Positions 8,104-17,289 of a stretch of 64,000 bases of DNA are shown here, one piece after another. A program made the position numbers and the translations under genes. Positions within the stretch are counted from its first letter, which is position 1, and the number at the start of each line of letters is the position of its first letter. The stretch spans positions 1 to 64,000 of the forward strand of contig NZ_JBHUEM010000054.1 of NCBI RefSeq assembly GCF_042680805.1, read 5' to 3'. Under the pieces are notes generated by a model that saw nothing but the letters and a program-made list of their open reading frames with translations, was not told the origin of the DNA and ran no database searches. This DNA comes from Bacillus_CJ salitolerans (lineage in GTDB: Bacteria > Bacillota > Bacilli > Bacillales > SA4).

Positions 8104-10480
8104 GCTTATCTTTTTACAGAAGCTTCAAATGATGTACGGTAAGCGCTTTGAAGACACAACTGTAAGTGAACAATATCATGCCCTAGGACAGCTGGTAAGG
8201 GAACAAATTAGTGCTCAGTGGATTGAAACAAATGAAAAACATAGAACTTGTAAAAGAAAACAAGTGTATTATTTATCGATAGAATTTTTGCTTGGTCGAA
8301 TGCTTGGGAATAATCTTTTAAATCTTGGAATTCGTGATTTATGTGAAGAAGCATTACGCGAAATAGGAATATCTCTTGTAGAGCTTGAAGAATGTGAAAT
8401 TGATGCTGGCTTAGGTAATGGTGGATTAGGAAGATTGGCTGCTTGCTTTTTAGATTCACTCGCCTCTCTAAACTTACCTGGCCATGGCTGTGGTATTCGA
8501 TACAAGCATGGCTTGTTTGATCAGAAAATTGTCAATGGGTATCAGGTTGAATTACCTGAACAATGGCTGACACATGGGAACGTTTGGGAGGTTAGAAGGG
8601 CTGATGAGGCAGTAGATGTCAAGTTTTGGGGTGAGGTAGAAGCCTATCGTGAAAATGACCACTTAAAGTTTCGTCATATAGGTGCTGAGACGATTACAGC
8701 AGTACCTTACGACATGCCCATTATCGGTTATAAAACAAGTACAGTTAATACTTTACGTTTGTGGAATGCAGAGGCTGCACCCTATCCAACACATAAAAAT
8801 GTCCTACAATATAAGCGTGAAACAGAAGCTGTTTCTGAGTTTCTTTATCCAGATGATACGAATGATGAGGGGAAAATACTAAGACTGAAGCAACAATACT
8901 TCCTTGTGGCAGCAAGTTTACGTAGTATTATTAATTCCTATCGTAAGCAGTATCCGGATTTGTCCACCTTATACCAATATGTAGCGATTCATATTAATGA
9001 TACTCATCCCGTGTTAGCAATCCCTGAATTAATGAGAATCTTGGTTGACGAAGAAAGTATTCCATGGGATGAGGCATGGGAGATTACTACCAAAACCATT
9101 TCATATACGAATCATACAACTCTTTCTGAAGCGTTAGAAAGATGGCCGGTTCCTATTTTTAAGCCGTTATTACCTAGAATCTTCATGATTGTTGAAGAAA
9201 TTAACGAAAGATTTTGTAGGGAGTTATGGGATATTTACACAGGAGAATGGGACCACATTGAAAGAATGGCCCTTATATCTCATGGCGTCATTCGAATGGC
9301 CCATCTGGCTATTGTAGGAAGTCATTCTATTAACGGTGTGGCAAAAATCCATACTGAGATTTTAAAGCATCGTGAAATGAATGATTTTTATGTGTTATTC
9401 CCTAATCGATTTAATAACAAAACAAACGGAATTACTCATCGCAGGTGGCTATTAAAGGCAAATCCTCAGCTTTCTACACTTATAACGGATTCTATAGGAG
9501 AGAAATGGATAACTGAACCAGAAGAATTAAGAAGACTTGAACACTTTGCCGATAATTACTCGTTTAAAGAACAATTGATGAATGTGAAACAGAAACGTAA
9601 AGAGATACTGGCAAGCCGAATATATAATCAAACAGGATTAAAAATTGATACCCAATCCATTTTTGATGTTCAGGTTAAAAGGCTGCATGCATATAAACGA
9701 CAGCTACTAAATGTTTTACACATTATGCATCTATACAACAAGTTAAAAGAAAATCCAAATTATGACATTCACCCACGAACCTTTATTTTTGGAGCGAAGG
9801 CTTCTCCAGGATATCATTATGCAAAGAAAATTATTAAACTCATTAACACCGTTGCGGACAAAGTTAATCATGATCCAGTTATTAGTAACATTCTAAAAGT
9901 GGTATTTATTGAAAATTATCGTGTTTCTATAGCAGAGGAAATTATTCCAGCTACTGATGTTAGTATTCAAATTTCTACTGCCAGTAAGGAAGCTTCTGGA
10001 ACAGGAAATATGAAGTTTATGATGAATGGTGCTTTAACTCTAGGTACCTTGGATGGAGCTAATATTGAGATAGGAGATGCTGTCGGTAAGGAGAATATTT
10101 ATACGTTTGGTCTTACTTCCGATGAAGTATTAAATTATTACGAAAATGGTGGATATCGTTCAACTGATTATTATCATCATAATAAACCGATTCAAATGGT
10201 AGTGGATCAATTAGTTAACGGATTTTTTCCTAAAACTGGAACCGAATTTGAGCTAATTTATGATTCTCTACTTGTTCAAAATGATGAATTCTTTGTTTTA
10301 AAGGATTTATTAGCCTATATCCCAATTCAACAAGAAGTCGGAAGGGGATATGGTAAGAAGAGTGACTGGTATCGTAAGAGTACGTTAAATATCTCAAAAT
10401 CTGGATATTTTTCAAGTGATCGGACGATCAAAGAATATGCAGATGGAATCTGGGGATTATCGAAGGTACTAGTAAAATAA
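8078..10480 (+). CDS. glgP: Glycogen phosphorylase GlgP
   Basis: GT35 PLP enzyme that releases glucose-1-phosphate from glycogen: the degradative arm co-encoded with synthesis. About 800 aa. The PLP region EASGTGNMKFMMNG carries the Schiff-base lysine near residue 646; the N-terminal GLGNGGLGRLAACFLDS is typical. I chose ATG 8078 (MFQSKEQF) because GGGGTGAGG lies just before it; a GTG at 8069 in frame would sit on that site. Last gene of the operon. Without glgB in the window, branching would have to be supplied elsewhere or the polymer may be sparsely branched. Confidence 0.95.
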   Translation: MFQSKEQFKLIFLQKLQMMYGKRFEDTTVSEQYHALGQLVREQISAQWIETNEKHRTCKRKQVYYLSIEFLLGRMLGNNLLNLGIRDLCEEALREIGISLVELEECEIDAGLGNGGLGRLAACFLDSLASLNLPGHGCGIRYKHGLFDQKIVNGYQVELPEQWLTHGNVWEVRRADEAVDVKFWGEVEAYRENDHLKFRHIGAETITAVPYDMPIIGYKTSTVNTLRLWNAEAAPYPTHKNVLQYKRETEAVSEFLYPDDTNDEGKILRLKQQYFLVAASLRSIINSYRKQYPDLSTLYQYVAIHINDTHPVLAIPELMRILVDEESIPWDEAWEITTKTISYTNHTTLSEALERWPVPIFKPLLPRIFMIVEEINERFCRELWDIYTGEWDHIERMALISHGVIRMAHLAIVGSHSINGVAKIHTEILKHREMNDFYVLFPNRFNNKTNGITHRRWLLKANPQLSTLITDSIGEKWITEPEELRRLEHFADNYSFKEQLMNVKQKRKEILASRIYNQTGLKIDTQSIFDVQVKRLHAYKRQLLNVLHIMHLYNKLKENPNYDIHPRTFIFGAKASPGYHYAKKIIKLINTVADKVNHDPVISNILKVVFIENYRVSIAEEIIPATDVSIQISTASKEASGTGNMKFMMNGALTLGTLDGANIEIGDAVGKENIYTFGLTSDEVLNYYENGGYRSTDYYHHNKPIQMVVDQLVNGFFPKTGTEFELIYDSLLVQNDEFFVLKDLLAYIPIQQEVGRGYGKKSDWYRKSTLNISKSGYFSSDRTIKEYADGIWGLSKVLVK

Positions 10481-10493
10481 ACATTAGCAATTG

Positions 10494-10523
10494 TTGACTA
10501 TACCGTAATTCGTGTGTTATATT
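10494..10523 (+). promoter_or_regulatory. Promoter of the cold-shock gene
   Basis: TTGACT (10494-10499), 18 nt, TATATT (10518-10523). It gives a leader of roughly 185 nt before the csp start, as in known csp genes. The leader contains AAATGTTT...AAACATTT (about 10584-10616), able to form a hairpin. Confidence 0.6.
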
Positions 10524-10716
10524 GTAGTTACTATCGAGCAAGTTTAGAAAAGTTAGAAAGTAAGAATGTTATACCTTCATGAGAAATGTTTGGTAAGTTT
10601 TTACTTCTAAACATTTTGATTGAGGGTTTTTTAATGTGTATTATTATGCGTCTTTTCATCTTCTCGGCAGTGAATCTTTTGGTACCGAGATGTACCAGTT
10701 CTAGGAGGTCAATTAA

Positions 10717-10917
10717 ATGCAAAACGGTAAAGTAAAATGGTTTAACAGCGAAAAAGGTTTTGGATTCATCGAAGTTGAAGGTGGAGACGACGTATTCGTA
10801 CATTTCTCAGCAATCCAATCTGAAGGTTTCAAATCTTTAGAAGAAGGTCAAGAAGTTAGCTTCGAAATCGTTGAAGGTAACCGTGGACCACAAGCAGCTA
10901 ACGTAGTTAAGCTATAA
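10717..10917 (+). CDS. Cold-shock protein (CspA/CspB family)
   Basis: 66 aa single cold-shock domain, a nucleic-acid chaperone acting on mRNA. The RNA-binding motifs KGFGFIEV (RNP1) and VFVHFSAI (RNP2) are intact. Preceded by TAGGAGG and a long leader likely to act as a temperature-responsive element. Monocistronic, with its own promoter and terminator. Confidence 0.96.
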   Translation: MQNGKVKWFNSEKGFGFIEVEGGDDVFVHFSAIQSEGFKSLEEGQEVSFEIVEGNRGPQAANVVKL

Positions 10918-10934
10918 TTCAACCCATAAATGAC

Positions 10935-10963
10935 AAAGCAGTCCTGTATAGGACTGCTTTTTA
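10935..10963 (+). terminator. csp terminator
   Basis: AAAGCAGTCC/GGACTGCTTT stem around TGTATA, followed by T's. Confidence 0.92.
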
Positions 10964-10970
10964 AAATTAT

Positions 10971-11144
10971 AAGAAAGTATAAACGTTTTCAGTAAGAGAA
11001 TGGGCTAATGACTTGAAATCCAGCTCCAGCACCTAGCGACTCGAGGTCAAATGTTTCTAAATGAGTAAAAGGGGAAAATCACCCTTTTCTCATTTAGGAA
11101 CATTTGCTCTGCCTTAGGTTAAACGGGCGATTGCGCCTTTTGTT
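10971..11144 (+). repeat. Dispersed hairpin repeat family 1, copy A
   Basis: Shares with four other loci the frame CAGCTCCAGCACCTAGCGAC, a long hairpin (arms near 11049-11066 and 11090-11107) and CTCTGCCTTAGG...GCGCCTTTTGTTT. The 5' extension AGAAAGTATAAACGTTTTCA is shared only with copy D (30773). Short form, no internal insert. The left arm reads AAATGTTTCTAAATGAG and the right arm CTCATTTAGGAACATTT. Confidence 0.85.
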
Positions 11145-11223
11145 TGTTCATCCCTCTATAAGATAAATTGTAAACTTCAAGGAAACAACCTGTGGCTGCA
11201 GACTTATCGTTCTATCGTTGTGT

Positions 11224-11988
11224 TTATCTGTAGTGATCCTTTCCTTCTTCAACGTATGGCTCTTTTTCTCCAGGAGGTAGATCTCCAAATATAGTCATTG
11301 TTCCTTCTTCATCTAATATATCTTCATATTGTTCATGTTGATGATTTGGATAAACAGTGATATTTTTACCTTCTATATCTGTGCCGATAAAGTTCTCATA
11401 AACCTCTACATATCCTACTGGATCATCTGATTCTACGTATGCGTCATTATAATGCTCTACTTCCATGTCTATATCAGATGGAGTTTCAGAAGTTCCATAA
11501 CGGGCAACGTCTTGCCATGAATCCTCGGCATCATATGCCTCTCCTTCTGATTCATCATATTCAAATCGGCCAAAGGCAGGCATTAATACATTTTCCTCAA
11601 CTGGTCTTTCATGAGATACGAGATGATCAGGAGTATGCTCTTTACAGTATAGGACTGTTGGAAGTGCCTCAAGACGCTCTAGATCAATTTCTTTACCACA
11701 TTCTTTACAAATCCCATATGTCCCATCCTGCATGGCTTGGAGAGCATCATCTATATCTTTAAGTTCTTTTTCTGTATGTTCGTTTAACGCAATATCTTTT
11801 TCGCGTTCATAAAGCTCAGTGGCATTATCAGCTGGGTGGTTATCATAGCTTGATAATTCTCCCATTGATTCGTGAATCGCTCCTCGTTCTAAATCATAGT
11901 GTCCTACTTTTTCAAATCGATCTACTATCGCTCTTTTATCTTGGATCAATTGATTTCGTAGCTTTTCCATTTGGAGAGCAGTAAGCAT
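11224..11988 (-). CDS. yteA: YteA-like DksA/TraR-type zinc-finger protein
   Basis: 254 aa, cytosolic. The N-terminal ~75 residues are helical and charged (coiled-coil-like), followed by a DksA/TraR finger GICKECGKEI...YCKEH near residues 95-125; the fourth ligand appears to be His rather than Cys. A long acidic C-terminal tail rich in E, D and Y follows. Known in Bacillus as YteA; a role near RNA polymerase is inferred from the domain only. Start follows AAGGAGGG. Convergent with csp and upstream (same strand) of nothing; menA lies behind it on the same strand but has its own terminator. Confidence 0.85.
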   Translation of the reverse strand: MLTALQMEKLRNQLIQDKRAIVDRFEKVGHYDLERGAIHESMGELSSYDNHPADNATELYEREKDIALNEHTEKELKDIDDALQAMQDGTYGICKECGKEIDLERLEALPTVLYCKEHTPDHLVSHERPVEENVLMPAFGRFEYDESEGEAYDAEDSWQDVARYGTSETPSDIDMEVEHYNDAYVESDDPVGYVEVYENFIGTDIEGKNITVYPNHQHEQYEDILDEEGTMTIFGDLPPGEKEPYVEEGKDHYR

Positions 11989-12085
11989 AATGGGTTCCCT
12001 CCTTTATATAAGGTTTAAATTCAACACCTTCTTGTATAGTATGTACTATGTTCAATAAAACATATGTAGGAAAAACTGAAAAACA

Positions 12086-12117
12086 AAACACAGCCCTCCA
12101 GATGAAAGGCTGTGTTT
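12086..12117 (-). terminator. menA terminator
   Basis: AAACACAGCC/GGCTGTGTTT stem 12 nt downstream of the menA stop; on the minus strand a T-rich tract follows. Confidence 0.88.
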
Positions 12118-12128
12118 ATTGTTTTGGA

Positions 12129-13058
12129 TTAAATAAAATAGGCAAGGACTAATCCAATCGATAGGAGTAATCCGAAGATCGTATTTGTTTGAGCAGTTGC
12201 CTTCATGGCAGGCATCATTTGCAAAGGGATTGTTTTTCCAATAAATCCTTTTGTTGCTTGAATCGGCTTTGGGATACTTAATAATACAAGTAGTAGCCAA
12301 GGGGAGGCTATCTTTAGACCAATTAAAACAATGACCCATAGATAGGACACGATAAACATCCCTGCTAATACCATAATCGCACGCTTTCGACCAACTAGGA
12401 TGGCTAATGTTTTTCTTCCATTTTCTTTATCACCATCTAGATCTCGTATGTTATTAGCAAGCAAGATAGCTCCAACTAAAATAGAGATTGGCATTGAAAT
12501 AAGAACGCTTTCGACTGTAATTGTACTAGTCTGCACATAATAGGAAAGTAAAATAATGATATTTCCCATGAATAGACCGGCTACCATTTCCCCAAATGGA
12601 GTATAGGCAATAGGAACTGGACCACCTGTATAAAAATACCCAGCCGCCATACAGATCGTACCAATAATCGCGAGCCACCAGCTAGTTTGCATACAAATAT
12701 AAACACCTAGTATTGTTGCAATCCCAAATAGGAAAAAGGCAAGTGTTATAACGGTTTTGGGCTGAATTCCATGACGGACAATAGCTCCACCAATACCGAC
12801 AGAACCTTCATGATCCAGTCCTCGTTTGAAGTCATAGTACTCATTAATCATGTTCGTCGCAGCTTGAATAATTAAACAGGCAAGCAACATGATAATAAAT
12901 AGAGAAGAATTAATATTCGTATATGGTAAAGCAAGTGCTGTTCCAATAAAAACTGGTACAAAAGCAGCTGTTAACGTATGTGGTCTTGTCAATGCCCACC
13001 AAACTTTCCAGCTAGATTGTTCTTTAATGTTATGTTCTTGATTTGTTTGTAATTCCAT
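12129..13058 (-). CDS. menA: 1,4-dihydroxy-2-naphthoate polyprenyltransferase MenA
   Basis: UbiA-family integral membrane enzyme that attaches the polyprenyl chain to DHNA in menaquinone synthesis. About 309 aa with eight or so hydrophobic segments. The first Asp-rich motif NEYYDFKRGLDH and the second DLDGDKENGR, which bind prenyl diphosphate with Mg, are present. ATG at 13058 (MELQTNQ) follows GAGAGGTG; a TTG further upstream at 13082 is less likely. Transcribed divergently from menF, so the two halves of the pathway share a 250-bp control region. Confidence 0.95.
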   Translation of the reverse strand: MELQTNQEHNIKEQSSWKVWWALTRPHTLTAAFVPVFIGTALALPYTNINSSLFIIMLLACLIIQAATNMINEYYDFKRGLDHEGSVGIGGAIVRHGIQPKTVITLAFFLFGIATILGVYICMQTSWWLAIIGTICMAAGYFYTGGPVPIAYTPFGEMVAGLFMGNIIILLSYYVQTSTITVESVLISMPISILVGAILLANNIRDLDGDKENGRKTLAILVGRKRAIMVLAGMFIVSYLWVIVLIGLKIASPWLLLVLLSIPKPIQATKGFIGKTIPLQMMPAMKATAQTNTIFGLLLSIGLVLAYFI

Positions 13059-13164
13059 AGACGTTTCACCTCTCCACGCCAAAATGTATCACATTAAGTT
13101 TAGGAGAACACACAAGAAGTGTCAACGCTTTTATAAAGGAATAAACATCATGATTTTACAGCAT

Positions 13165-13282
13165 TTGAAACGTTTTCCTTTAAGGTTCGGGACAAACAAT
13201 ATAAAATAGAAATAAATAGACAAAATATTGACATGGACAGTAGTCAGGTGTATTTTAGTAGAGTCAATTTGAAACGTTTACA
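13165..13282 (+). promoter_or_regulatory. menF promoter with paired TTGAAACGTTT sites
   Basis: TTGACA (13228-13233), 17 nt, TATTTT (13251-13256) form a good sigma-A promoter. TTGAAACGTTTTCC (13165-13178) and TTGAAACGTTTACA (13269-13282) flank it; the core AAACGTTT is palindromic and resembles an imperfect CcpA cre site. The second copy would lie just after the transcription start. Confidence 0.6.
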
Positions 13283-13312
13283 TAGATAGAAGGTTTTTTA
13301 GGGGGATTTAAG

Positions 13313-14728
13313 ATGGCAACCATTCAACAGACCAAGTGGCATGACAACATCGTGGATGGAATAAAAGAAGCAAATAGATTACAGCAACCTATATTAATTA
13401 GTCGTTCCGATCAAATAGAAGATATAGACCCCCTTATATTTTTTACAGTTGGAAGAAGGCTATTTAAAGGAGAACGTTTTTATTGGAGAGAGCCAAGCAA
13501 AAATGAATGGATTGTTGGACTTGGATCAGCATATAGTATTCAATCAAATGAACGGACTTCAAAGCGATTTGAAAATATAGAAGAAGAGTGGAACGATTTG
13601 ATTAATAATGGATTGCTTTTTTTAGAAGAACCTACAAAAGCAACAGGACCATTACTTTTTGGTGGGTTTTCATTTGACCCTTATAAAGAAAGAACCCCAC
13701 TGTGGAGAGATTTTCCGGAATCAAAGCTTTTCATTCCTAAGTTTATGCTAACGTATTCTGATGGGAAAATGTGGCTAACAATCAATATGGTTGTAACAGA
13801 AGCTAATAATCCTGAAGTTGTGTTTCAACAGCAACTTATGGAGGAAAAGCACATCCTTCAATCGGTAAAGGAACCCTTTGACTTTTCTGAAGAATGTACG
13901 TATACAGAGGAAGAGATTGAGGTAGAAAAGTGGCTTCAATCAATAAAGGATGTCGTTAGCCATATTCAAAATGGTGAGCTTGATAAAGCCGTCCTTGCAC
14001 GTGAACTTAAACTTGTTACTTCTACGAGCTTTCCAGTTGAAGCAATTCTTTATCGTTTGCAAGAAAATCAGGCGAGTAGCTACATATTTGCCCATGAAAG
14101 CGGGAAATCAGTATTTATTGGTGCAACACCAGAGCGTCTTATTAAAAAAGACCAAGAGAAATTATTCTCCACTTGTTTAGCAGGATCTATTAGAAGAGGC
14201 GAAAGTATAAAAGAAGATGAATTATTGGAACAAGAGCTGTTAAATGATCATAAGAATCTTGTCGAACATCAATTTGTTGTAGATATGATTGCGAAGGAAA
14301 TGGAACAAGTCTGTGTAAACATTAAAAAACCTTCGAAACCAAGTGTGTTTAAAGCAAAAGACATTCAACACTTATACACACCAATTATAGGTGAGGCTAA
14401 AGAAGGGACGCCATTACTAACCATCGTTCAGAAGCTTCATCCAACCCCTGCTCTTGGCGGGTTTCCACAAGAAAAAGCGTTACAAGAGATTAGAGAGCAT
14501 GAGGCATTAGATCGTGGCTGGTATGCAGGTCCTATCGGTTGGATGGACTCGAGGGGAAATGGAGAATTTGCGGTGGCGATTCGCTCAGGATTGTTTCAAG
14601 AAAATAGGGCGTCCCTATTTGCTGGCTGTGGGATTGTGGATAAATCGGAGCCTAATCAGGAATACGAGGAAACGCAAATTAAGTTTAAACCGATGCTTAC
14701 TGCAATTGGAGGCATGGTAAATGAATGA
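13313..14728 (+). CDS. menF: Isochorismate synthase MenF
   Basis: Converts chorismate to isochorismate, the entry to menaquinone synthesis. 471 aa with the chorismate-binding domain in the C-terminal ~260 residues: KAVLARE, the conserved HLYTPI and HPTPALGGFP stretch, and the terminal GCGIVDKSEPNQEYEETQ. RBS AGGGGG before ATG. First gene of the men operon, overlapping menD by 8 nt. Confidence 0.96.
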   Translation: MATIQQTKWHDNIVDGIKEANRLQQPILISRSDQIEDIDPLIFFTVGRRLFKGERFYWREPSKNEWIVGLGSAYSIQSNERTSKRFENIEEEWNDLINNGLLFLEEPTKATGPLLFGGFSFDPYKERTPLWRDFPESKLFIPKFMLTYSDGKMWLTINMVVTEANNPEVVFQQQLMEEKHILQSVKEPFDFSEECTYTEEEIEVEKWLQSIKDVVSHIQNGELDKAVLARELKLVTSTSFPVEAILYRLQENQASSYIFAHESGKSVFIGATPERLIKKDQEKLFSTCLAGSIRRGESIKEDELLEQELLNDHKNLVEHQFVVDMIAKEMEQVCVNIKKPSKPSVFKAKDIQHLYTPIIGEAKEGTPLLTIVQKLHPTPALGGFPQEKALQEIREHEALDRGWYAGPIGWMDSRGNGEFAVAIRSGLFQENRASLFAGCGIVDKSEPNQEYEETQIKFKPMLTAIGGMVNE

Positions 14729-16466
14729 CAGTAAAGCACTAACAGATTATTTAGGTACCTTTATTCAAGAACTAGTTTTTAATGGGGTTGAACAGGTAGT
14801 CATTAGCCCAGGTTCAAGATCAACTCCGTTTGCTTTGTTGTTTACAGAGCATCCTTCCATAAAAACATGGATTAATATTGATGAGCGTTCGGCAGCTTTT
14901 TTTGCACTAGGATTAGCGAAGGCTTCAACAAAGCCTGTTGTACTACTATGTACTTCTGGAACGGCTGCTGCCAATTACTATCCTGCGATTATCGAGGCAA
15001 CGTATTCCAGAGTACCTCTTATTGTGTTAACTGCAGACAGACCACATGAATTACGAGATGTAGGGGCACCACAAGCGATCAATCAGCTTGATTTATATGG
15101 AAAGTATAGTAAATGGTTTGTTGAGATGGGCATACCGGAGAATAGCCCAGGGATGCTACAATATGTAAAGATGGTCGCTGCTCGTTCCGTAGCAACGTCA
15201 CTTTCTTCACCAGCAGGGGTTGTTCATTTGAATTTTCCATTTCGTGAGCCACTCGTTCCAAATTTTGAACAGCTTAATTGGGGTTTAGTAAATGGAAGAA
15301 AGAATATATGTGCATCAACTAGTTCAGTCATGTCTAGTGAAATGATAGATATTCTCTTAGAAGCATCTAGATGTGAAAGAGGTATTATTGTGTGTGGTTC
15401 ACATGATCAAGGAGGGTTCCCGCATGCCGTTGTGCGTTTGGCGAATATGTTAGGGTTTCCTATCTTGGCAGATCCACTTTCCCAGCTCCGAAGTGGCTCT
15501 CACGATATGTCATCAGTTATTGATTGCTATGATACCATTTTGAAAAGTGAGAAGGCATTCTCTGCGTTAAAACCAGATGTGATTATCCGGTTTGGAGCTA
15601 TGCCGGTTTCAAAGGTTCTAACTCAATTTATCAGTCAATCATTAGCAAAGTATCACATCGTAATTGATTCGGATCCTGATTATCGTGACCCAACATTAAG
15701 GGCGAACTATTTCTTTCATGTGAATGAACACTCTTTTTGTGACGAAGCAGCCCGGATTTTACGTGATGTAGAAACAACAACTGACTATTTAACTCTTTGG
15801 AAAAAGTTAAACAAGCTTGTAAAACCTGTACTGTTAAGCGAGTTAAAAGAGTATATGTTTGAAGGGGATGTTATTCGTACATTAGCACCGGTTCTTGAGA
15901 ATGGGACTAGCTTATTTGTAGGAAACAGTATGCCAATTCGCGATTTGGATACCTTTTATTTTACAAATGATAAAGATGTTAAGATTTATGCAAACCGTGG
16001 CGCCAATGGAATTGATGGAATCATATCGACTGCATTAGGTTGCAGTGCTCACAATGAACGTCTCATCTTGATTGTTGGCGATATAACTTTTTATCATGAC
16101 CTTAATGGTTTACTTATGAGTAAACTCTACAATCTACCTATCACGATCGTTATTGTTAATAACAATGGTGGTGGTATCTTTTCTTTCTTACCCCAATCTA
16201 AGGAAAAGAAACATTTTGAAGAGGTATTTGGAACGCCAACAAACTTAGATTATGAGAAAGTGGTCGACATGTACGGCGGAGTGTTTCATAGGGTCAAAGA
16301 TTGGAAAGAGTATCAAATGGCAATAAAGAATAGTCTTGATATGAATCAACTAGTTGTGGTGGAGGTTCCGACTGAAAATAGAGATGAAAATGTTATATTA
16401 CATAGAAACCTATGGAACGAAGCAGTTGAATTAGTTGACCAATATTTAATGGAACAGTTAACATGA
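14721..16466 (+). CDS. menD: SEPHCHC synthase MenD
   Basis: ThDP-dependent enzyme joining 2-oxoglutarate to isochorismate. 581 aa, family length. The N-terminal Pyr domain with ISPGSRSTPFA and the catalytic region LTADRPHELRDVGAPQ, and the C-terminal PP domain with GD...NNNGGGIFSFLPQ, are intact. The start overlaps menF and the stop overlaps menH by 4 nt. Confidence 0.97.
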   Translation: MNDSKALTDYLGTFIQELVFNGVEQVVISPGSRSTPFALLFTEHPSIKTWINIDERSAAFFALGLAKASTKPVVLLCTSGTAAANYYPAIIEATYSRVPLIVLTADRPHELRDVGAPQAINQLDLYGKYSKWFVEMGIPENSPGMLQYVKMVAARSVATSLSSPAGVVHLNFPFREPLVPNFEQLNWGLVNGRKNICASTSSVMSSEMIDILLEASRCERGIIVCGSHDQGGFPHAVVRLANMLGFPILADPLSQLRSGSHDMSSVIDCYDTILKSEKAFSALKPDVIIRFGAMPVSKVLTQFISQSLAKYHIVIDSDPDYRDPTLRANYFFHVNEHSFCDEAARILRDVETTTDYLTLWKKLNKLVKPVLLSELKEYMFEGDVIRTLAPVLENGTSLFVGNSMPIRDLDTFYFTNDKDVKIYANRGANGIDGIISTALGCSAHNERLILIVGDITFYHDLNGLLMSKLYNLPITIVIVNNNGGGIFSFLPQSKEKKHFEEVFGTPTNLDYEKVVDMYGGVFHRVKDWKEYQMAIKNSLDMNQLVVVEVPTENRDENVILHRNLWNEAVELVDQYLMEQLT

Positions 16467-17287
16467 GAATTCTTTTAAATAATATAACTTATTCATATGA
16501 AATAATAGGAAGTGGCCCGAAGCTATTGTTCCTGCATGGTTTTACTGGAAGTAAACAAAATTGGAAGGGAATTGCCTCCAATTTATCTGAGCACTTTACA
16601 GTCATTACAATTGATTTGATTGGCCATGGGGAGACAGATTCACCGCTTGATTCAGCACGGTATGAGATGAACGCTGCTTGTTTGGATCTCAATTTATTTT
16701 TAGAGAAATTAGACATAAACACCGTTCAATTAGTAGGTTATTCGATGGGTGGACGGCTAGCAATTGCATTTGCGTTATCGTATCCTAACCGTGTTTCCTC
16801 TCTCATTCTAGAAAGCAGCTCACCAGGAATTGAACGTATAGAAGAGCGTAATCTGCGAATTCTATCAGATGAACAATTAGCTGAAGAAATAGTTGAGAAG
16901 GGTATTACGGAATTTGTGAATAAATGGGAAAACATACCGTTATTCGAATCGCAAAAGCTTCTTCCAGAAAGTATTCAAGCGGCTATTCGTGCCGAGCGGT
17001 TAACCAATAATCCAATTGGACTAGCAGGTAGTCTAAAAGGAATGGGAACGGGGAAGCAGCCTTCCTATTGGGACCAATTACAAGAAATAAAGATACCTTC
17101 TTTATTCATTTGTGGAGAGTGGGATGAAAAGTTCTGTACGATTGCGGAAGAAATGTCTGTACGAGTTCCAAATAGTACTATTCAAAAAGTATTTAATGCT
17201 GGCCATGCAATTCATGTGGAACAACCTGAATTTTTTGGTAAAATAGTAGTGGAGTTTCTACATAGTTTGACAAACAAGGAGGAATAA
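16463..17287 (+). CDS. menH: SHCHC synthase MenH (alpha/beta hydrolase)
   Basis: 274 aa alpha/beta hydrolase that eliminates pyruvate from SEPHCHC. Nucleophile Ser94 in GYSMGG, the HGFTGS oxyanion segment, and the catalytic His in NAGHAIHVEQP are visible. Called ytxM in B. subtilis. Coupled to menD through a 4-nt overlap; menB follows after 2 nt. Confidence 0.93.
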   Translation: MRILLNNITYSYEIIGSGPKLLFLHGFTGSKQNWKGIASNLSEHFTVITIDLIGHGETDSPLDSARYEMNAACLDLNLFLEKLDINTVQLVGYSMGGRLAIAFALSYPNRVSSLILESSSPGIERIEERNLRILSDEQLAEEIVEKGITEFVNKWENIPLFESQKLLPESIQAAIRAERLTNNPIGLAGSLKGMGTGKQPSYWDQLQEIKIPSLFICGEWDEKFCTIAEEMSVRVPNSTIQKVFNAGHAIHVEQPEFFGKIVVEFLHSLTNKEE

Positions 17288-17289
17288 AG

